Below, one piece after another: positions 53,266-62,714 of a stretch of 64,000 nt of DNA. Made by a program: the position numbers and the translations under genes. The DNA comes from JAZKFT01 sp963845495 (GTDB lineage Bacteria > Bacteroidota > Bacteroidia > Chitinophagales > Chitinophagaceae): NCBI GenBank assembly GCA_963845495.1, contig CAWJTH010000039.1, positions 1-64,000 on the forward strand, read 5' to 3'. A model generated the notes under the pieces. It made no database searches, was not told where the DNA came from, and was given only the letters and a program-made list of their open reading frames with translations. Every line of letters begins with the position of its first letter. Position 1 is the stretch's first letter.

Positions 53266-55224
53266 ATGCTGATAAACACGATGAACCGAAGAATTTTGAT
53301 AAAAAGTGCTTACTTGTCTATTTTTCTATTGTTAACTTTTTTTTGTTCTGCACAAACCAAAGTGGTTGACAGTTTAAAAAAAACGATTCAATTAACAAGC
53401 AACAACAAAGAAAAATTGGAAGCGGTTTTTGCATTATGCGAAGCATCTGCCTCTCTTAGCATCGATACCTTTTATTATTACGCCACCTTATCAAAACAAT
53501 TGGCCGCAATGCAAAACGATCAATTGGCTGATGTAAAGGCCAATTTATATATTGGTAATGCGCTTTCTAAAAAAGGGATGAAAGACACCGTTGTACAATT
53601 GGTTGATGAAAATTTGACAAGGTTACAAACGCTAAAACAAGACAAGAGCTTACCCATCAAATTCATTATTTTAAAAGGTCGCACTTTATTGCGTGCCAAT
53701 CAATTTAAAGAAGCGCTGGCCGATTTTTTTAAGGCGTTGCAGATTGCCGAAACAGTTGGCGACACGCTTTTAGAAGCGAGTGCTCTCACCCATATTGGCT
53801 GGGTAAATATGGAAATCGGCAATTTTAAAGAGGCCATCAATTGGTTTAAAAAAGCACAAAAAACAACAAATAATCCTTTGATAATGGATCAGTTTAGTGT
53901 GCTTTACGCTGATTTGGCGTCTTGTTACAGCAATATTGGAATGACTGATTCTGCACTTTATTATATAAAAAAATCAATTGATTTAGCTACAAAAAATGAA
54001 ATACTAACGGCTTTGGCTAATGCGCTGAATATTGAAGCTTACACCTACATCAACCTAAAGCAATACGAGCTGTCAGAAACAGATTTTAAAGAGGCGCTGA
54101 ACATCCGCAGAAAAATCGGTGATCCATTTTATATGGTTTCCGACATGGCTGAATTTGCCGGATTTTATGCCATTATCGGCCAGCCAACAAAAGGGATTGC
54201 ATTAGTTAAACAAGCCATTGACACTGCTAAAAAGTATAAATTGGAGGCAAAGCTGCCTCTATTGTATTATGCTTTGGGCGATAATTATAAAGCTGCTGGC
54301 GATTACATAAATTATAGTGCTGTTTTGGAAAAAATAATCTCTTTAAAAGATACATTATATCAAAAAAACTCGGCAGAAGTGTTAGCCGATTTACAGGCAA
54401 AATATGACGTGCAGAAAAAGGAAAACACTATTATCCAACAACAATTGGCCATTGCGCACAAAAACAATTGGATAACAGGAAGTTTTGCCCTTTTGTGCAT
54501 TACATTGGTAAGCGGCTATTTTATTTTTAAATACAGAAAGAAGAAACAATTGTTGGAAATACAACAATTGGAAATAGAAGAAAAAAGGAAAACGATGCAT
54601 GCCATAATTCATGCGGAAGAGAATGAGCGGCAACGCATTTCTTCTATTTTGCACGATAGCGTGGCACAAAAAATGGTGGTTACAAAACTTAATTTGGAGG
54701 CTTTTGAAGATGATTTTTCAGGCATGACGGCAGAGCAGCAAAAAACATACGAAAATATTTATAGCTTGGTAGACGAATCGTTTGCCGAGGTGCGAAATCT
54801 TAGTCATACGATGATGCCCAAAGAGTTTTACGAATCGGGATTGAAAGATGCGCTAAATAGTTTCGTGCAAAAAATAGATCGCCGCAAATTAAATGTCAGT
54901 TTATATGCAGAAGGAAATTTTGAAGGCATTGATAAACATCTTGGTTTTATGATTTATCGAATTATTCAAGAATGTGTTCAAAATGCCATTAAGCATGCAA
55001 GGGCTACGCAACTATCAATTGATTTACAATCGATTAACAGCAGTATAACGGTTGAAATAAAAGACAACGGTATTGGTTTTGACACAGAAAAAGCCGGCAA
55101 CGGCGATAACATCGGCATTAAAACCATGCAGTCGAGAATAGATTATTTGAAAGGCGAAATAACCATTGAAAGCAAGCCCGGCAATGGAACAATTGTTCGG
55201 TTTAAAGTGCCGGTGGCAAGCTAA
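53266..55224 (+). CDS. TPR sensor histidine kinase (HisKA_3/NarL-type)
   Basis: 652 residues; start ATG 53266 or 53281. A signal segment (about 10-28) is followed by about seven TPR repeats outside the cytoplasm (residues 60-370), a coiled coil, a membrane helix (WITGSFALLCITLVSGYFIF), a second coiled coil, a HisKA_3-like helix with the phosphoacceptor His in ERQRISSILHDSVAQKM, and the ATPase domain (IIQECVQNAIKHARA, DNGIGFD, GIKTMQSRI). The partner should be a LuxR-type response regulator, but none is adjacent. The signal is unknown. Confidence 0.9.
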   Translation: MLINTMNRRILIKSAYLSIFLLLTFFCSAQTKVVDSLKKTIQLTSNNKEKLEAVFALCEASASLSIDTFYYYATLSKQLAAMQNDQLADVKANLYIGNALSKKGMKDTVVQLVDENLTRLQTLKQDKSLPIKFIILKGRTLLRANQFKEALADFFKALQIAETVGDTLLEASALTHIGWVNMEIGNFKEAINWFKKAQKTTNNPLIMDQFSVLYADLASCYSNIGMTDSALYYIKKSIDLATKNEILTALANALNIEAYTYINLKQYELSETDFKEALNIRRKIGDPFYMVSDMAEFAGFYAIIGQPTKGIALVKQAIDTAKKYKLEAKLPLLYYALGDNYKAAGDYINYSAVLEKIISLKDTLYQKNSAEVLADLQAKYDVQKKENTIIQQQLAIAHKNNWITGSFALLCITLVSGYFIFKYRKKKQLLEIQQLEIEEKRKTMHAIIHAEENERQRISSILHDSVAQKMVVTKLNLEAFEDDFSGMTAEQQKTYENIYSLVDESFAEVRNLSHTMMPKEFYESGLKDALNSFVQKIDRRKLNVSLYAEGNFEGIDKHLGFMIYRIIQECVQNAIKHARATQLSIDLQSINSSITVEIKDNGIGFDTEKAGNGDNIGIKTMQSRIDYLKGEITIESKPGNGTIVRFKVPVAS

Positions 55225-55267
55225 AAAAACAAAATCAGGATGCCTGTATAATTTCTTCCGCCAAAAA

Positions 55268-55297
55268 AAATAAAACCCGGCGTAGAAACGCCAGGCT
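55268..55297 (-). terminator. terminator of the GH19-like gene
   Basis: On minus: CCTGGCGT and ACGCCGGG arms with a 4-base loop, followed by TTTTATTTTTT. It lies about 50 bp after the stop at 55345. Confidence 0.75.
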
Positions 55298-55344
55298 TTC
55301 CAAAACTAACTGCTTATAAGAAAATCATTGAAAAAATAAAAGAG

Positions 55345-55968
55345 TTACGGGCAAAACTTTAAAACCTTTGCATAGTACGCCTTTCTAGAATCCAATCCTA
55401 TCAATCCGCCGTTTATGGCTCTTGTCACCTTAGAAATATCAAGGTTGCCAACCATTTTTTTGTCAACTGCATATTCCCAACATGCAGATTTCAATGCAAC
55501 ATCATCTGTCAATAATAATTCTGGATGTCCAATTAGGTCAACAGAAATGCCTGTGCCGCACTTTTGATAGCTTTCCCTGCCAGTTAACTGCAGCCATCCT
55601 CTACCACGAAAATTATAGCCATCGCCGCTTGCAAAATCGCCATTGCCCATACGGTTGGCATATACGGTATTGCCTAGTTTGGCAGGGTTGTTTGCATAAT
55701 CCGAAGCCTTCAATTTACCCTTGTCGCCCAGCGCATTAAACCTGGATGGCCAAACACTTATTATGCGGGCAGGCGTGGTGTACGTCATGTTCTCGGCCTT
55801 GTTTACAAATTCGCTCGATTCGTGTAAAACCTGTGCTACAAACATTTTAAATGTTGCACCGGTTACATTGAACGTTGGACAAACTTGGTTTAGCAAATCC
55901 GCAATTAAAGCACTGCGGCTAGCCGATAATGTTGTGCCACAAAGGCGTAACTGGCTACCGGTTATCAT
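55345..55968 (-). CDS. GH19-like lytic enzyme (chitinase/endolysin fold)
   Basis: 207 residues. The two glycoside hydrolase family 19 signatures are seen: AQVLHESSEFVNKAE with the probable catalytic Glu, and DGYNFRGRGWLQLTGRESYQ. Length equals the catalytic domain alone. There is no signal peptide, as in endolysin-type members of phage or tailocin clusters, yet no phage gene lies nearby. It probably cuts peptidoglycan or chitin. A domesticated lysin is one option. Confidence 0.8.
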   Translation of the reverse strand: MITGSQLRLCGTTLSASRSALIADLLNQVCPTFNVTGATFKMFVAQVLHESSEFVNKAENMTYTTPARIISVWPSRFNALGDKGKLKASDYANNPAKLGNTVYANRMGNGDFASGDGYNFRGRGWLQLTGRESYQKCGTGISVDLIGHPELLLTDDVALKSACWEYAVDKKMVGNLDISKVTRAINGGLIGLDSRKAYYAKVLKFCP

Positions 55969-56153
55969 TTTAGGGTATTTTTAGGATATTGGATTATTAT
56001 GGTTAAAGTTAATTCGTATTTACACAATATTGAATTACAGTTGGCAAAACATTGCTTTGAATTAGTATTTCTGGGATGATTCTCTTTTTTCTGAGAAATA
56101 TCGATACAACGGCACAATATTTTTCTATTATATAATCTATCAATAATAATTAC

Positions 56154-56348
56154 ATGGAAAAGCGAGTACTGGGTATCATCTTAACAATTTTAGGAATAGT
56201 GGGTATCATTTATGCCGGCGTTTCGTTTATGAACGGCGGTTCGGGAAGTAAGTACATAAAAGCAATCATATTTGCAGGTATTGTAGGGGCTATCTTTTTT
56301 TCGGCTGGCATAAGCTTGGTAAGAAATACAAAGGATAGGGCGTCCTGA
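56154..56348 (+). CDS. small two-helix membrane protein
   Basis: 64 residues, two membrane helices (VLGIILTILGIVGIIYAGVS and AIIFAGIVGAIFFSAGISLV). This arrangement resembles small stress-linked membrane proteins such as DUF3185, without certainty. Monocistronic, in a region rich in small genes. Confidence 0.6.
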   Translation: MEKRVLGIILTILGIVGIIYAGVSFMNGGSGSKYIKAIIFAGIVGAIFFSAGISLVRNTKDRAS

Positions 56349-56516
56349 TTGATCATAGCAGGGAAAAACGTTAATAAAAGCAGGAATATTTTTTGGCATC
56401 TATAAGCCGAAAATAGCTTTTCAAATTGGCCAAAAAGTTATTAAAATGCATTGTAATATCAATACGGATATAGAAATTGCAAATAACAATATTTAAACTG
56501 ATAGCTATTATTCGAA

Positions 56517-56647
<131 letters not shown>

Positions 56648-56826
56648 GCTGCGAATGTAAGGAGGCAGAACTTTCTACCCAAAAAAATTGAGAACATAAA
56701 ATAAAAATGATTAAAAAAAATACTGTAAACCAGTACCAGCAAGGGCTTTAGCTATTTAAAGTTTTAATTTTTTTTAGAATGGCCATTTGATTTTATAACG
56801 CAGATTTGCTTTTCCCGAATTTTTTT

Positions 56827-56886
56827 AAATAAAGAACATCCCTTTTATGAATGCTGTAGCATTCATAAAAGGGATGTTCTTTATTT
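56827..56886. terminator. long perfect hairpin
   Basis: Perfect 29-bp arms (56827-56855, 56858-56886) with a two-base centre. It lies 20 bp beyond the stop of the minus-strand gene at 56907 and 180 bp upstream of tRNA-Ser. Works as a terminator, but is much longer than needed. Confidence 0.75.
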
Positions 56887-56906
56887 TGATAATACCAAAA
56901 TTTAGA

Positions 56907-57248
56907 TCAATTCACCACTATTCGTGGATTAACACGTAAAATCAAACAGTGTTTCAATATTAAATCTAATGCCCGCCGAGTTAAAAACCAATCGACATAA
57001 GTTGCAGTCGCATCTTCATTAACTACAAATATTTTTTTAAAATGATGCCTTACATTTATACCTGCTGCATTAAAAAGTTCCATCGCTTTTTTTACTGCTA
57101 TAAACAAATTATTTCTCGGAATACCTTGATTACGAAGCAAAAATTGCATGGAATAGGCGTTGGTGAACTGAGGACCTACACTTTGCATCTCATCCTCAAC
57201 TTTACCGTCAGTTAAATTTGTTGAATGATCAAAATGAATTGCTTGCAT
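56907..57248 (-). CDS. small protein of unknown function
   Basis: 113 residues, soluble, no signal. Features: TDGKVEDEMQSVGPQFTNAY, GIPRNNLFIAVKKAMELFNA, HHFKKIFVVNEDATATYVDW and a C-terminal RRALDLILKHCLILRV. The alternation of helices without catalytic motif suggests a DNA- or protein-binding regulator. I do not recognise the family. Confidence 0.5.
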   Translation of the reverse strand: MQAIHFDHSTNLTDGKVEDEMQSVGPQFTNAYSMQFLLRNQGIPRNNLFIAVKKAMELFNAAGINVRHHFKKIFVVNEDATATYVDWFLTRRALDLILKHCLILRVNPRIVVN

Positions 57249-57412
57249 TGGTAAGGATTTATGGCGATATTAGAATTCAATCATTAGGAGTGTTTTTGCT
57301 GAAAAAATCGTGCCAAATCAGCAAAAAAGCGTCTGTTGGATAAAGTATTTTGTTATTGAAAACGACATTCTTTATAATGTATTTCAATACCTTGTGTTTC
57401 AATTTTAAAGCT

Positions 57413-57778
57413 ATGAAAGTTTATTTAACAGCATTGTTAATTGTGATTATTGGAAAATCGGCAATAGCCCAAACCGATTCTTTAAAATCTAACACCACCA
57501 TACACATTTGCGCACCAAGCAAACACCAGGTATTAAATCCACCTCTAGTTATGGTTATGTCGCATAGCAAAACTTTTATTATCGCAGATTCAAACTTAAA
57601 CATAATTAACCCGAGCTGGATAAAAACAATAAATGTTTTAAAAGGCGATAATGCCATAAAAAATTATGGTGAAGCTGGCAAAAACGGTGTTATTGAAATT
57701 ACGATAAACGATGAAAAATATCCTGATGCTTATCAATCAATTCAAAAAGATGACATAAAAAATAGCAATCAACCTTAA
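57413..57778 (+). CDS. small secreted protein with a TonB-plug-like segment
   Basis: 121 residues from the ATG at 57413 (MKVYLTALLIVIIGKSAIAQ), a signal peptide. An upstream in-frame start at 57350 adds residues without a signal and is not preferred. The C-terminal part WIKTINVLKGDNAIKNYGEA with GKNGVIEI matches the end of TonB-dependent receptor plug domains (IEVLKDASATAIYG..GANGVILI). It thus looks like a plug fragment without a barrel. Function unknown; similar short proteins occur in Bacteroidota. Confidence 0.6.
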   Translation: MKVYLTALLIVIIGKSAIAQTDSLKSNTTIHICAPSKHQVLNPPLVMVMSHSKTFIIADSNLNIINPSWIKTINVLKGDNAIKNYGEAGKNGVIEITINDEKYPDAYQSIQKDDIKNSNQP

Positions 57779-57793
57779 TTGGCTGATTGCTAT
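57762..57793 (+). terminator. terminator overlapping the stop of the plug-like gene
   Basis: Arms ATAGCAATCAACC and GGCTGATTGCTAT around the TAA stop (one G-U pair). Serves the plus gene and, read on minus, the convergent ligase gene. Confidence 0.65.
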
Positions 57794-57813
57794 CATAACA
57801 AATATTTATAAAA

Positions 57814-58920
57814 TTAAGACAAAAAGTTTTCTTCAATATACTGCGCTACTTTTTTCAAATCGCCGGTTTCTTTGAATACGGCTAATTGACGGTCGGCGCC
57901 AGTGCCTTGTTCCAACATACGGCGCACATAATTTACGGCATGGCGGCTACCAAGATGGTCCACCACATCATCAACAAAATCAAGTAATTCGTAAATCAAT
58001 AATCTGGTATTCACCTCAGCTTCTTTACCAAAATCTATCATTCGGCTATCAATTCCATAGCGACTAGCCCTAAATTTATTTTCCATGACCAACGCTTTGG
58101 GGTAAATCATATAATTTAAATTTTGCATCCGCAGCTTATACAGCTTGGCACAAATAGCTTGGAATAATGCAGCAATGGTAATGGTTTCATCAAGCGTCAT
58201 CGGTACATCGCAAATCCTAAATTCAACCGTATCAAAAAATGGGTGTACCCTTAAATCCCACCAAATTTTCTTTGCATTATCTATACAACCGGTTTTAATT
58301 AACAAATTTACGTAACGGTCGTAGCTTTCAATATTATCGAACCGCTCGGGCAAGCCCGTACGGGGAAATTTATCGAACACCTTGCTCCTGAACGATTTAT
58401 ACCCAGTTTGCCTTCCTTCCCAAAACGGGCTATTGGTACTTAGCGCATACACATGTGGCAAAAAATACATGGCACTATTGGCAATATGCATCGCCATATC
58501 GCGGTTTTCCATACCCACATGCACGTGCAAACCAAAAATAAGATTGCTTCTGGCAGCCTCTTGCAATTCGTTTACCAGTTCGTTGTAGCGAACATGGTCG
58601 GTAATCAATTGGCTTTCCCAGTGACTAAAAGGGTGTGTTCCCGCGGCGCCCATTGTTAGGCCAAGATCGCCGGCAATTGTTTTTATGGTCCTACGCAGGT
58701 CGGCCACATCTTTATATGCTTCTTCAATATTGGCACAAATATCTGTGCCCACTTCCACTACAGCTTGGTGCATTTCGGCCTTTACCTTGTCTTTTATAAT
58801 TTTTTGCCCTTCGGAAACAATGCGTTGTTCATGGCTTTTAAGTTCCAAAGTATCAGGATCCATTACCATGTATTCTTCTTCAATCCCAATAGTAAAACGG
58901 CTATAATTAATGTTTGACAT
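57814..58920 (-). CDS. carboxylate-amine ligase, GCS2/YbdK family
   Basis: 368 residues from the ATG at 58920 (MSNINYSRFTIGIEEEYMVM); a TTG at 58929 is less likely. GCS2 family features: GIEEEYMV, AEMHQAVVEVGTDI, FGLHVHVGMENRD, WWDLRVHPFFDTVEFRICDV. The fold is that of plant-type glutamate-cysteine ligase; YbdK has weak such activity and members in other clusters join amino acids. An ATP-grasp ligase gene lies 130 bp upstream on the same strand, with a heptamer palindrome between. Together they may make a short peptide or amide; the product is unknown. Confidence 0.88.
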   Translation of the reverse strand: MSNINYSRFTIGIEEEYMVMDPDTLELKSHEQRIVSEGQKIIKDKVKAEMHQAVVEVGTDICANIEEAYKDVADLRRTIKTIAGDLGLTMGAAGTHPFSHWESQLITDHVRYNELVNELQEAARSNLIFGLHVHVGMENRDMAMHIANSAMYFLPHVYALSTNSPFWEGRQTGYKSFRSKVFDKFPRTGLPERFDNIESYDRYVNLLIKTGCIDNAKKIWWDLRVHPFFDTVEFRICDVPMTLDETITIAALFQAICAKLYKLRMQNLNYMIYPKALVMENKFRASRYGIDSRMIDFGKEAEVNTRLLIYELLDFVDDVVDHLGSRHAVNYVRRMLEQGTGADRQLAVFKETGDLKKVAQYIEENFLS

Positions 58921-58930
58921 AAAATACAAA

Positions 58931-59050
58931 TGTGCTGATGTGCTAATTAGCTAACTAGCTAATGCACGAATTGTTATTAATTTATTTTAAATCAATTTAA
59001 GTTTACTTTCAGGTCACATCAGCAAATTAGCACATCAGCTAATTAGCTTA
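58931..59050. repeat. heptamer-repeat palindrome K between the two ligases
   Basis: Left arm 58931-58960 (GTGCTGA, TGTGCTA, ATTAGCT units); the right arm, about 59010-59050, read on minus, gives AGCTAAT, TAGCTGA, TGTGCTA. The right arm abuts the stop of the ATP-grasp gene at 59051. Confidence 0.65.
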
Positions 59051-60004
59051 TTAATAAAGCTTTTCTTTCGCACTTCCGCGTTTAATATATTTTCCCCAAG
59101 TCAAATTATCTTGTCCATCCACTTGCTCGTTGGCACGTTCTATCGCATATTTCGCCACGGTTTCTACCACCCAATCAAAATTTTCTTGACCTACGCTTTT
59201 GATATCAGCATCGGGCGCAGGGTTGCAAAAATCAATTGCATATGGAACTCCATCGCGTAGCGCCAATTCCACCGTGTTAAAATCGTAGCCCAAATAATGG
59301 TTGATCCGGAGGACAATCTCTTCCATTTCTTTTAATTTTTCTGGTGATGGCTTAAAATCGGCCACATAACGCAAATGGTGTGGATTGCGTGGCTCATAAC
59401 TCATGATGCGAACATATTTTCCGCCCACGCAATAGCAGCGGTAATATTCTTCAAATTTAATTTCTTCTTGTAACATCATTACCAATTGACCAGTTTCAGC
59501 GTGTTTTTCAAAAAATTCTTCCATGCTGTTTAATTGGTACACATTTTTCCATCCGCCTCCGGCGAAAGGTTTCATGTAAGCAGGAAAACCGATGTATTTA
59601 AAAATACCGTCCCAATCGAGCGGGTAAGCTAAATTGCTAAAACTGTCATTGCTGGTATCGTCGGGCAAAGCATACGATGGCAAGATGACCGTTTTGGGAA
59701 CCGGCACATCAATTTTTGTTGCCAAGCAATTATTGAAAAATTTCTCATCGGCACTCCACCAAAACGGGTTGTTGATAACCGCCGTTCCACAAAGCGCCGC
59801 ATTTTTTAAATAAGCCCTGTAAAAAGGAACATCTTGCGAAATCCTATCGAAAATAACGGCATAACCACTTGGTTCTCCTTGCATCACCTTGTCTATTTTC
59901 ACAGGCTCAGCAACAATATCGCTTAAATTTTTACTATTAATTTTTGCAACCAATGCCTCTGGGAAAGATCTTTCTTTGCCAAACATGATGCCTATTTTTT
60001 TCAT
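59051..60004 (-). CDS. ATP-grasp (RimK-like) ligase
   Basis: 317 residues. ATP-grasp features: IFKYIGFPAYMKPFAGGGWK (phosphate loop and Lys), MLQEEIKFEEYYRCYCVGGK, and metal-binding acidic residues in NTVELALRDGVPYAIDFCNP. Upstream residues 1-110 form the N-terminal pre-ATP-grasp domain. The family joins a carboxylate to an amine through an acyl-phosphate. It is encoded directly before the GCS2 family ligase, a pairing I regard as a two-enzyme unit; the substrates are unknown. Confidence 0.85.
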   Translation of the reverse strand: MKKIGIMFGKERSFPEALVAKINSKNLSDIVAEPVKIDKVMQGEPSGYAVIFDRISQDVPFYRAYLKNAALCGTAVINNPFWWSADEKFFNNCLATKIDVPVPKTVILPSYALPDDTSNDSFSNLAYPLDWDGIFKYIGFPAYMKPFAGGGWKNVYQLNSMEEFFEKHAETGQLVMMLQEEIKFEEYYRCYCVGGKYVRIMSYEPRNPHHLRYVADFKPSPEKLKEMEEIVLRINHYLGYDFNTVELALRDGVPYAIDFCNPAPDADIKSVGQENFDWVVETVAKYAIERANEQVDGQDNLTWGKYIKRGSAKEKLY

Positions 60005-60195
60005 ATAGCTATTTTTAAAATTAAAAATGTGCTGACCAAATATATTCAGATGGATTTAGATTATCAAAAAAGAAAATTAAACAATAAAACCATACCACAT
60101 AATTATTTTCATCAGTCAAATAAAATCTTTCTTTTAATAAAGATGTCAATTTTAATTATAAATAGATAACTTGATTTTACCTATTTATTGCATAA

Positions 60196-60224
60196 AAAAA
60201 CCGATACAATAATGTATCGGCTTT
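60196..60224 (-). terminator. terminator of the Tyr/Asn-rich gene
   Basis: On minus: CCGATACA, loop, TGTATCGG and then a T run, 17 bp after the restored stop at 60241. Confidence 0.8.
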
Positions 60225-60240
60225 AATAATTGAGGTTTAT

Positions 60241-60701
60241 TTAGTAGCAATAATTTCCGTGTTGATCGTAATAACCATGACCGTGGTATTGGTCGCGGTG
60301 AAAATCACGCCTGTACTGCATTTGATGATATACCGGTGCATACCTGCGGTTATATTCTTCTTGCTCGGGTGTTCTGTACCCTTGCCTTTGTGGCGCTTGG
60401 TTATAGGCAAATTCTCTACCTTGGTTATTGTAAGGTTGGGTTTGTGCGTAACCGCTGTTACCATGTTGAGCAGGTTGTGAATGGCCGTTATAACCGCTTT
60501 GATTAGATTGGTTGTAACCGCTGTTTGGTTGTTGTGTTGTTGTTGATTTTGGGCGTATTGACTATTAGTATTTTGTTGATAACCACTTTGTTGTGTAGTA
60601 GTGGTTTGATTTCTTTTTTGCGAATTATAGTTACCATTTTGCGCAAAAGTAATTACAGAAAATAAAGCGATAGCGCTTGTAAAAAGTAGACGTTTCATCA
60701 T
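60241..60701 (-). CDS. secreted Asn/Gln/Tyr/His-rich low-complexity protein (frame broken by one base)
   Basis: Signal peptide MMKRLLFTSAIALFSVITFA, then low-complexity QNGNYNSQKRNQTTTTQQSG. As read, the frame changes at the AAA on minus (60524-60526 on plus); one more A lets it continue into NSGYNQSNQSGYNGHSQPAQ, a basic/Tyr block RRYAPVYHQMQYRRDFHRDQ and a His/Tyr-rich end (GHGYYDQHGNYCY) to the stop at 60241. The restored length is 153 residues. The amino acid composition of the second frame fits the first half far better than the frame as read, which loses Gly and Tyr. Function unknown; perhaps a matrix or adhesive protein. Confidence 0.65.
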
Positions 60702-60917
60702 AATTGTTTTAAATTGTTTTTTAAAAAATCAACCCTTTTTGTTTTTTAAAGGCGTTGTATAAATAAGATGTTCGCTGGTTTCAATAGTTAATTTCAGCAT
60801 CGTTAATGCTTTGCCAACAAATATTTTGGCAGATAAATGAGTTTAAAAATATCTTCCGCATATTTTCGACATTTGTAACCTACCAACAAAAACTTGTTGA
60901 ACTTATAAACTTTAAAA

Positions 60918-61157
60918 ATGGAATCTGAAATTCAAAAAAACAACCCCTTGCATGGCGTTACGCTGGAAACTATTGTAACCAAATTAGCGGAGGCGTATGG
61001 TTGGGAAAAGTTGGGCCAAGAAATAAACATCAAGTGTTTTACCAGCAATCCATCTACCCAATCCAGTTTAAAATTTTTGCGGAAAACGCCTTGGGCAAGG
61101 GCAAAAGTAGAAAGCCTTTATTTATATGCCAAACGGAAAAAAATTATTACAGATTGA
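60918..61157 (+). CDS. VF530 family DNA-binding protein
   Basis: 79 residues, the usual family length. Signature stretches NNPLHGVTLETIVTKLAEAY, FTSNPSTQSSLKFLRKTPWA and RAKVESLYLY are typical of VF530 (DUF2132). The structure of a Vibrio member is known and binds DNA; a precise role is not settled. It is convergent with the vsr gene, ends overlapping by nothing (9-bp gap). Confidence 0.88.
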   Translation: MESEIQKNNPLHGVTLETIVTKLAEAYGWEKLGQEINIKCFTSNPSTQSSLKFLRKTPWARAKVESLYLYAKRKKIITD

Positions 61158-61166
61158 TTTTATGCG

Positions 61167-61685
61167 TCAGTCAATATCATTTTCGAAACGTAAGCCATTT
61201 CGTTGCCAAGTTCTATTTCGCAACAAATAACCAATTATCTCGCCCACACATTTTGTTAGGTTTTGCTTTATTTCGAAATCCCAAAAACGAAATACAGTAA
61301 AACCCAAAGCTTTTAAATGCTCATTTACTTGTTCGTCGCGTTGCATGTTGCGTTCAATTTTTGGAACCCAAAAATCACGGTTGGTTTTTATTTTGTCTTT
61401 TTTCGCAAGCCAATCGTAGCCATGCCAAAATTCACCATCAATAAAAACGGCTAATTTATATTTTTTAATAGCAACATCAGGATTTCCGGGAATGCCCTTG
61501 GAATGATTTCTAAAGCGGATGCCCTGCGTATGCAACGCCTTACGGAACATCGTTTCGGGCTTTGTGTTTTTAGCCCTAATCTTAGACATTTGTTTACTTT
61601 TCTCCGTAGTAGTATAGAAACCTGCCGCTTCTTCAAACTTGGGCACTTTAATATTTTCTGAAGAAGGATATAGCTTCGGTTTCAT
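61167..61685 (-). CDS. vsr: very short patch repair (Vsr) endonuclease
   Basis: 172 residues. Vsr family motifs: TTEKSKQMSKIRAKNTKPE, RKALHTQGIRFRNH, GNPDVAIKKYKLAVFIDGEF with the metal-binding Asp, and HGYDW. The enzyme nicks next to T:G mismatches that arise by deamination of 5-methylcytosine. No dcm-type C5 methylase lies nearby, so either it is elsewhere in the genome or the gene serves another mismatch role. Confidence 0.9.
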   Translation of the reverse strand: MKPKLYPSSENIKVPKFEEAAGFYTTTEKSKQMSKIRAKNTKPETMFRKALHTQGIRFRNHSKGIPGNPDVAIKKYKLAVFIDGEFWHGYDWLAKKDKIKTNRDFWVPKIERNMQRDEQVNEHLKALGFTVFRFWDFEIKQNLTKCVGEIIGYLLRNRTWQRNGLRFENDID

Positions 61686-61772
61686 GTAAATACTAGTAAT
61701 TAGATGTTAGTACTTAGTAGTTAGACAAAACAATTGATCCATTAACTAATAACTTATTAACCAATAGTTTAA
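61686..61772. repeat. heptamer-repeat palindrome M
   Basis: Left arm 61690-61726 (ACTAGTA, ATTAGAT, GTTAGTA, CTTAGTA, GTTAGAC). Right arm 61739-61770, read on minus: CTATTGG, TTAATAA, GTTATTA, GTTAATG. It lies between the vsr start and the stop of the DUF983 gene. Confidence 0.6.
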
Positions 61773-61780
61773 GAACCAAT

Positions 61781-62263
61781 TTACCAGTTGCCCATTTGTT
61801 CTTTTACAATACGTTCAGGCTTTGGTGCTTCTTTGGTTTTCCAATCTTTATCGTATCCTACAAAAAAATATAGCCAAACCGTGCGGCTAAGGCGCATAAT
61901 GTAAGGCATCATTAAAATAAGTATCGTTATGTCTGCGGCTAAATAATAATATAAACTATAATCTTTTATGCTAATGCCGATCAATACATAATAAGCTACA
62001 AACACAGCAACGGTAATGGCTACGCATAAGGCATAACTCACATAACCGGTGCCATAATAAAACCCAACTTCCAGCTCCATGTATTGGCCGCACAAAGGGC
62101 ACTCCTTGTGCATTTCCATGTTTTTGCTCGATTTAATTGTCAATTTATTTTTAAACATCGGTCCACGCCTGCAACGAGGGCAGCGTAGGTTTAGCATACT
62201 TAAAAAATAATTGGGCTTACTATCACTATATTTTGATTTATCGTACAAATTTTCGTCGGCCAT
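61781..62263 (-). CDS. DUF983 family membrane protein with zinc ribbon
   Basis: 160 residues from the ATG at 62263 (MADENLYDKSKYSDSKPNYF). A cytoplasmic zinc ribbon (LRCPRCRRGPMFKN, then ECPLCGQYMELEVG) is followed by two membrane segments (about 75-97 and 104-125). This is the layout of DUF983, linked in alphaproteobacteria to heme/copper oxidase clusters, but no such genes are here. Function unknown. Confidence 0.85.
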   Translation of the reverse strand: MADENLYDKSKYSDSKPNYFLSMLNLRCPRCRRGPMFKNKLTIKSSKNMEMHKECPLCGQYMELEVGFYYGTGYVSYALCVAITVAVFVAYYVLIGISIKDYSLYYYLAADITILILMMPYIMRLSRTVWLYFFVGYDKDWKTKEAPKPERIVKEQMGNW

Positions 62264-62324
62264 AAAAAACAATTATCCTACAAAGAAACGAAATAGTGAA
62301 TTGTGAATTGTGAATTTTCAGTAG

Positions 62325-62475
62325 TGTCTCAGTTTGAAAGTTAATGCTTTAACCGTAAAGCAAAAAGATTAATCAAATCTCAGTTCAATGTTTCTGTGCC
62401 TCAGTGGCAAATCAATATTTGCCACTGAGGCACAGAAACACTGAAACTTTTAATGCTCAACTTCAAACTGAGACA
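62325..62475. mobile_element. 151-bp MITE-like element, copy 2
   Basis: Same 14-bp terminal repeats (TGTCTCAGTTTGAA) and identical length as the copy at 45224. The central inverted repeat again has one mismatch, but at a different base. It sits inside the composite heptamer locus L. Confidence 0.8.
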
Positions 62476-62486
62476 CTATCAAATTT

Positions 62487-62668
<182 letters not shown>

Positions 62669-62714
62669 TTTGGGAGTGGGTGCTTCTTACTCACCATTCA
62701 CTATTCACCACTCA

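Noticed and set aside
55345..55968. Prophage or tailocin remnant around the GH19-like lysin
   Set aside because: No holin, tail, capsid, integrase or attachment-site repeats nearby; neighbours are ordinary chromosomal genes.
61167..61685. Restriction-modification locus around vsr
   Set aside because: No methylase or restriction enzyme within the window; vsr alone is not enough.
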